Assembly: GCF_026586625.1 (NCBI RefSeq)
Contig: NZ_JAODIW010000005.1
Coordinates: forward strand, 186,001 to 250,000
Source: Halobium salinum
GTDB taxonomy: Archaea > Halobacteriota > Halobacteria > Halobacteriales > Haloferacaceae
DNA length: 64,000 nucleotides
Reading direction: 5' to 3'
Of the stretch, positions 59,986 through 64,000 are shown piece by piece. The notes beneath the pieces were generated by a model. That model was not told where the DNA came from. It saw only the letters and a program-made list of their open reading frames with translations, and made no database searches. The translations under genes and the position numbers were made by a program. Every line of letters starts with the position of its first letter. The stretch's first letter is position 1.

Positions 59986-60167
59986 AGATAGACTCGGAGT
60001 GAATCTGGCAGACAGCGTCTACTGTTGTGATGAGAGCACAACGATAAAAATCTGTGGAGGTAGCTGTCCACAGGCAAGCGTGCTCGGTTTGCGTGCCTTA
60101 TTCCTACGACTCACGCCGTAGGCAAGCAGTAGTGACGGGTAGTATTCCTGAGAGGAAAGCTTAAGAA

Positions 60168-60186
60168 GTTGTGCTACCACCACAAC
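60168..60186. promoter_or_regulatory. Inverted repeat at the regulator's transcript start
   Basis: GTTGTG-7 nt-CACAAC lies between a TATA-like AGCTTAAG (60158-60165) and the ATG at 60204, over the predicted transcription start. It suits autoregulation by the encoded DNA-binding protein. Confidence 0.4.
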
Positions 60187-60203
60187 TAGTGGAGAGAACT
60201 GCC

Positions 60204-60566
60204 ATGCCACGTGCAACGTGGGGGGCACCCAGTGATGAATCCCCCAATGGAGAGAGCCGATCTGAGCGCCGGAAAATGCTCGCCCGTACTCTCGCTCAAG
60301 GTGGAGTTACTGGAGTCCACGTCATCAGCTACGAAAGTGCCCAAGAAGTTCTGACTGAGAAGCGGCGCGAACTCGTTGAGACACTCGCAGATGAAGAGGT
60401 CGAATCGCTTCAAGGTCTCGCTGATTTCGTTGGCCGAGACAAGTCTCAAGTCAGTCGTGATCTCGGGCTCCTAGCCGAACATGGGATTATCGGGTTCGAA
60501 AAGGATGGGAACAAGAAACGTCCATATCTCCAGCACGACCACATCGTTGTTGAACCGATTCTGTAG
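60204..60566 (+). CDS. HVO_A0114-family putative DNA-binding protein
   Basis: A 120-residue winged-helix protein. After a 25-residue leader come YESAQEVLTEKRRELVETL, EEVESLQGLADFVGRDKSQV and RDLGLLAEHGIIGFEKDGNK, ending HDHIVVEPIL, which is the HVO_A0114 pattern. The ATG at 60204 is used because an ATG-like start at 60171 would lie only 10 nt after the TATA box. It probably controls the divergent gene at 59641 and itself. Confidence 0.72.
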   Translation: MPRATWGAPSDESPNGESRSERRKMLARTLAQGGVTGVHVISYESAQEVLTEKRRELVETLADEEVESLQGLADFVGRDKSQVSRDLGLLAEHGIIGFEKDGNKKRPYLQHDHIVVEPIL

Positions 60567-60694
60567 GATTTTTAGACGTACCTGAGCCGCCAGGTTGACT
60601 GCTGGTCAGGATTATGTAATGAACTACCTGTCTTACCCAGCCGCTGTGCAGGTTCCTTGAGGGCGAAATCTTCCCCCGACTCTAGTAATACAAG

Positions 60695-61033
60695 CTACGC
60701 GTCGCTGTCGGACTCGCTCTCTAGATCCTCAAGGCTGACAGCATCCTCTTGAGAGGCAGCATCGGCTTGCTTTTCGGCAGTTGGGGACAGACGTGGTGCA
60801 ACTAATGACCACCAGCCGACGGCGTTGGCTCCGGCTGACTTGCTCTTAACCAAGCCCTCCTTTTCCATTCGCCTGAGTCGTTTGCTCACGGCCTGCCGAG
60901 TGACGCCGAATTCCTCGGCGATTTCTGGGGCGGTGAGAAAGGCGTCATCCGTCTTATCAAACAACTTCAAGAAGTCCTGATCGGAGACCTTCTCACTAAA
61001 CCGCCCGGAGTCGTCACGTGTTCTGTCGCTCAT
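60695..61033 (-). CDS. Winged-helix/MarR-like DNA-binding protein
   Basis: A 112-residue protein with a helix-turn-helix at about 30-70 (FLTAPEIAEEFGVTRQAVSK, RLRRMEKEGLVKSK) and an acidic Ser/Asp/Glu-rich tail. It is divergent from the SWIM gene; a strong palindrome lies between them. Confidence 0.75.
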   Translation of the reverse strand: MSDRTRDDSGRFSEKVSDQDFLKLFDKTDDAFLTAPEIAEEFGVTRQAVSKRLRRMEKEGLVKSKSAGANAVGWWSLVAPRLSPTAEKQADAASQEDAVSLEDLESESDSDA

Positions 61034-61095
61034 AGAGTAGTATAGTTTCTGCAGCCATAAACCATTTTCTTCGTGACAACTGGATTAACCCTTAA

Positions 61096-61121
61096 TACCA
61101 TACACCACGTGGTAACTGGTA
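61096..61121. promoter_or_regulatory. 26-bp symmetric operator candidate
   Basis: A perfect 10-bp palindrome ACCACGTGGT (61104-61113) is flanked by symmetric TACCA (61096-61100) and TGGTA (61117-61121). It is in the 119-bp region between the divergent DNA-binding and SWIM genes and overlaps a TATA-like stretch (CTTAATACC). Confidence 0.5.
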
Positions 61122-61152
61122 GAGACAGACCAGTCCCTCGGGGCGTGTAGAA

Positions 61153-61740
61153 ATGCCCGAGTGCGCCAACACTCGGACTGAGCTGTCTGTGGAGCAAACA
61201 GCCATGAGCATTTACGAAGCCGACGCTGTTGAAAGTATTGACCTCGAACCACGCGATGTCCGTGCCCTCACCGAGTGCCAATCAGTTCTCGAGGACATGG
61301 GCCGAGTGAAGAACGCGGACGATTTGTACCTCGTTGTCTCTCAGTCCGGGAACGAGTACCTCGTCGACGCCCGTAGCGGGGCGTGTGAGTGTCCAGATTC
61401 AATTCACCGGAGTCCCGAGGGTGGCTGCAAGCACTACCGGCGTGTAATGTTCGCCACCGGTGCTCGGTCCGTTCCTGCCTGGGTCGAAACGACCGCGATC
61501 GACGCTCATCTCGGTGAACACGTCAGTTCTAGCCCGCGCGTTGCGGTGACGGACGGTGGTGTGTTTGCTGGGTTCGGTAGCAAGGCCGACATGGGGACTC
61601 AAACGAGTAGTGACAAGACCATAGAGCGTCCTGACGACTGTGACTGCATTCCGGATGCATCGCTGCCGTGCTTCGCGTGTTGGATGTCTGGGTTTGAAAC
61701 GGCGAACCCCGACGGAGAGCCCGTCAACGTCGACGATTAA
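61153..61740 (+). CDS. SWIM zinc-finger protein
   Basis: A 195-residue protein with a SWIM domain: CECPDSIHRSPEGGCKHY (Cys-x-Cys ... Cys-x-His, about 77-94), preceded by DLYLVVSQSGNEYLVDARSG. A second Cys group, CDCIPDASLPCFACW, lies near the C-terminus (about 164-178). SWIM proteins bind DNA or partner proteins and are common on haloarchaeal plasmids. A shorter start at 61204 (MSIYEAD) is possible. The gene's stop directly touches the chimeric frame that follows. Confidence 0.75.
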   Translation: MPECANTRTELSVEQTAMSIYEADAVESIDLEPRDVRALTECQSVLEDMGRVKNADDLYLVVSQSGNEYLVDARSGACECPDSIHRSPEGGCKHYRRVMFATGARSVPAWVETTAIDAHLGEHVSSSPRVAVTDGGVFAGFGSKADMGTQTSSDKTIERPDDCDCIPDASLPCFACWMSGFETANPDGEPVNVDD

Positions 61741-62556
61741 GTTCCTGACCTCCACCAAGAGGAGGGTGCGCGGGGCCGTCACGAGACCAGCTTGACGATG
61801 CGGATGTTGTTCAACGTCGTGTACGAGTGGGCGAAGGAGACCGACAAGCGCGTCGTATTCGTCATCGATGAAGCGCATTACTTGATGAACGACGCCGCGT
61901 CGTTGGGCTTTCTCGAGACGGCTGTCCGACTCGTCGACAAATCCGTTCTGTACGACCTGCACCAGACACGTGGCATCACGATGATCCTGATAGCGAACCG
62001 GGAACAGGACCTGTTCTCGAACATCGACACCCGGATTGCGAGTCGTCTTCGCGCCCGGACGCGGATTCAGTTCGACTACTACCGGGACGACGAACTCATG
62101 TCCATTCTCAACGACCGTGCTCGGTGGGGACTCCGCGAAGAAGCAGTTGGTCGGGAGCAGATTAAGCGGATAGCTCGGGCGTCCGGCGGGGACGCACGGG
62201 TTGCTATCGGAATCCTTCGGACAGCGGCACAGCGGGCGACTGACCGTGGAGATGTTTCGATTACGGACGCGGTGATTCGTGAGTCGGTTCCGGAAGCAGA
62301 AGCGGAAATCCGTCAGAAGAACATTGAGCAGTTGACCGAGGACCAGCGCCTCATCTACGAGATTCTGTCGGAGCACGACGAGCTCGCGTCCGGGGACCTG
62401 TACGAACTGTATGAGGCGCGGGCGTCGGACCCGAAGACGAAGCGGATGGTGCGAAACTACCTCCAGAAGATGGCGCACTACAATCTGGTTGTCGCAGACG
62501 GGGAAGCGAGAGGGCGAACGTACCGGGTGGTTAGTCCGGCAGCTTCGGCGTCATAA
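61741..62556 (+). pseudogene. Chimera: VirB4/TraC-like fragment fused to the Orc1/Cdc6 C-terminal half
   Basis: The first part (61741 to about 61930), DLHQEEGARG, LFNVVYEWAKETDKRVVFVI, DEAHYLMNDAASLGFLETAV, is the Walker B region of a conjugation-type VirB4/TraC ATPase. From about 61930 (LVDKSVLYDLHQTRGITMIL) to the end it is Orc1/Cdc6: IANREQDLF, sensor region IASRLRARTRIQF, and the winged helix (LTEDQRLIYEILSEHDELAS; MVRNYLQKMAHYNLVVADGE). It lacks Walker A of either parent. There is no ATG at the fusion's beginning; translation could start at TTG 61792 or ATG 61798. The frame is open throughout, so a DNA-binding Orc1-like stub could still be made. Confidence 0.8.
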
Positions 62557-62585
62557 TACCGATTTTCATATGTGTATCTCCGGGG

Positions 62586-63182
62586 CTACGGGAGGGATTT
62601 GGCGGCGTTCTGGAGTTCTTCTTCGTCGCGCCATTCCAGGCACCGGCCACCCGTCAGCAACATCTTGGTATGAGAGGCGGCCATTCCGTTGTCGAACCGT
62701 TCGCGTTCCACATCCTCATCTCTGTACCGTCGCTTCAGAACCCAGACCTTCTCCCGGTACGACGGTGCGAACAGTAACCCGAGTTCCCACACGTATCCTC
62801 CGTCAAAGTCCTCCAGTACGGCGACGATGTCCGTTGCGCGTCCGCACAGGATGTCGAACACCCGGGTCCACAACTTGATGTCCTCGCGTGTCAACCCGAA
62901 ATCCTCCAGCCGAGTTGCGACTGCATCCTCCCGTTCGCCAAGGAGATTACATACCGTCATTCGCCGTGTTGCAGCTCCGGTTTCACCACCGGCACCGACG
63001 ATTAGGTAGCGGCGGTCGTGGCCCTTGATGCGACGCATCTCCTCGCCGTTCACCACGTCTTTGACGCGCTGGTGTTCGGTCGGCGTGAGACTGATGTCCG
63101 TTATCCCGTCAAGTATCTCGGACTCTGTTGGGATGTCGTCCCTAGCCTCCTCTGTTTCCGATGCCGTTTCGTCTTCGTCCAT
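62586..63182 (-). CDS. Hypothetical haloarchaeal protein (DUF7509-like)
   Basis: A 198-residue protein: RRYLIVGAGGETGAATRRMT, EDFGLTREDIKLWTRVFDIL, then DIVAVLEDFDGGYVWELGLL and REKVWVLKRRY. The alternation of strands and helices, and the Glu in WELGLLF, recall nucleoside 2-deoxyribosyltransferase or TIR-like folds, but I do not claim an enzyme. It is of a type seen on haloarchaeal plasmids. The family number is recalled, not searched. Confidence 0.55.
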   Translation of the reverse strand: MDEDETASETEEARDDIPTESEILDGITDISLTPTEHQRVKDVVNGEEMRRIKGHDRRYLIVGAGGETGAATRRMTVCNLLGEREDAVATRLEDFGLTREDIKLWTRVFDILCGRATDIVAVLEDFDGGYVWELGLLFAPSYREKVWVLKRRYRDEDVERERFDNGMAASHTKMLLTGGRCLEWRDEEELQNAAKSLP

Positions 63183-63281
63183 TAACCAGTCGTACTATCG
63201 TTTAACGCATGAACCCTTGATTCGATGCCCAATTAGTTGCGGTAGTAGTTGCGCTTTAACCTCAGTTGAGTGCGAGTGTTT

Positions 63282-63743
63282 ATGGTGATGGGAGCGAAAG
63301 AGGAAGGCATGAGACCGCAAGCGGAAGTGGGTAAGGACGGTCGCGGGGCGGATAGTGAGGAGTCTGATTTCGATACGTGGCGTGCGCTCCAACGAGTTGT
63401 CGACAAGAAGCGTGCGGACATTCTCGCTGACATCGTGGGGCATCCGAAAGGAGCACCAACCGTTGAGGAACTGGACTACATGAACCCCCCGCTGAGCGAG
63501 GATTCAATTCGCCGCCACCTGAAGACGTTGGAAAATGTCGGCGTGGTTCGGGTCCGTGAGTTCGAGACGGGGAATCGTGTCCGAGGGTATCCGTACCAGT
63601 TCTTCGAGCTCACTTCGGAGGCGCGGGAGTTGTTCGATCAGAACGGGTTGTTCCCGAAGGAGGCATGGAGGCGTCAGTACGATGCTGTCGAGAAGACCGG
63701 TCGGATCGAAGACGTCGAGTCCATGCCTCGACCGGACCACTAA
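63282..63743 (+). CDS. Winged-helix transcription regulator
   Basis: A 153-residue regulator of a type frequent on haloarchaeal elements: WRALQRVVDKKRADILADIV, GHPKGAPTVEELDYMNPPLS, EDSIRRHLKTLENVGVVRVR, and FELTSEARELFDQNGLFPKE. A TATA-like CTTTAACC at 63254-63261 lies about 25 nt before the ATG at 63282. It is divergent from the hypothetical gene at 62586. Confidence 0.8.
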   Translation: MVMGAKEEGMRPQAEVGKDGRGADSEESDFDTWRALQRVVDKKRADILADIVGHPKGAPTVEELDYMNPPLSEDSIRRHLKTLENVGVVRVREFETGNRVRGYPYQFFELTSEARELFDQNGLFPKEAWRRQYDAVEKTGRIEDVESMPRPDH

Positions 63744-63928
63744 ACCCCCCAGGATTCTGCTTGTTCGACCCCGGTGGCTAACTATCGGTATGAGGTTTGA
63801 CCGGGGCCGTGTTCGGCGAGCGACTGCGTTTTTGTTTCTCGACGTGATCTGTGAGGCTTCGCAGGTCAGCCCGGAATCATCGGATTGAAGCAAGCGGTCA
63901 TGAAAGCTATTCACACACAGCCACGCCG

Positions 63929-64000
63929 ATGAGTGAACCAGACCAGTCGCCAACGGTAGACCGCCTGACGAATCTCCTTGACGAGGGAGACTCCGAGAAG
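63929..64000 (+). CDS. Partial gene cut by the window end
   Basis: An ATG opens a frame that runs to the window end and reads MSEPDQSPTVDRLTNLLDEG and a few further residues. The acidic composition fits a haloarchaeal protein. It is too short to name. Confidence 0.4.
   Translation, partial: MSEPDQSPTVDRLTNLLDEGDSEK

Noticed and set aside
60060-60140. CCTACG...CGTAGG hairpin as a possible IS200/IS605 end or guide-RNA remnant
   Set aside because: No TnpA or TnpB sequence is nearby, and one short hairpin is not enough.
63790-63888. 32-codon frame between the regulator and the last partial gene
   Set aside because: It has no promoter at the right distance and no coding character; likely chance.
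1-64000. CRISPR arrays, rRNA operons, replication origin repeats
   Set aside because: None was seen on reading; the only Orc1 sequence is a truncated chimera and no origin-type repeat cluster was found next to it.

Overview
This window looks like haloarchaeal DNA. The evidence is high-GC genes with very acidic proteins, twin-arginine (Tat) signals, TATA boxes about 27 nt upstream of start codons (mostly leaderless genes), a thermosome-type chaperonin, and haloarchaeal families such as HVO_A0114-type regulators and Orc1/Cdc6. No rRNA, convincing tRNA or CRISPR array is visible.

Layout. (1) 0-5.5 kb is an edge region with a decayed integrase, a truncated ArsR-type regulator, a Tat-exported inositol-monophosphatase-like protein and a CPBP membrane protease flanked by two paralogous zinc-ribbon proteins. 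(2) 6-52.5 kb is one very large catabolic region for cyclic amides (hydantoins, dihydropyrimidines, lactams or imides). It holds a biotin-dependent module (BCCP, biotin carboxylase, PxpB, PxpC, PxpA), two class III aminotransferases, a CoA-acylating semialdehyde dehydrogenase, an Lrp regulator, an amidase, a dihydropyrimidinase-like hydrolase, a divergent chaperonin paralogue, a PuuE/PgdA-type deacetylase, an MmgE/PrpD protein, two HyuA/HyuB ATP-dependent hydantoinase/oxoprolinase pairs, a hydantoin racemase, an M20 carbamoylase, an isochorismatase-family amidase, a luciferase-like monooxygenase, an asparaginase and a dispersed five-gene ABC importer. CoA-thioester genes (MaoC, two CoA-transferases, acyl-CoA dehydrogenase) and an IclR regulator follow. 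(3) 52.6-53.3 kb is gene-free and hairpin-rich. (4) 53.3-56.9 kb has lower GC and carries a thiol/copper operon (CcdA, TlpA-like, SCO1-like, two Cys-rich membrane proteins) plus a regulator/membrane pair. (5) 56.9-64 kb is plasmid- or ICE-like, with an IS4-type transposase, a toxin-antitoxin-like pair, a SWIM zinc-finger protein, winged-helix regulators and a chimeric reading frame joining a VirB4-like fragment to the C-terminal part of Orc1/Cdc6.

Working model (inference). The importer brings in a cyclic amide. Ring-opening enzymes (HyuAB, dihydropyrimidinase-like, PxpABC plus biotin module, deacetylase-like) make N-carbamoyl or open-chain acids. The racemase, M20 carbamoylase, isochorismatase-like amidase, amidase and asparaginase remove the remaining C-N bonds. 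Aminotransferases and the semialdehyde dehydrogenase convert beta-amino acids to acyl-CoA, and the CoA genes handle the carbon skeleton. The true substrate cannot be read from sequence.
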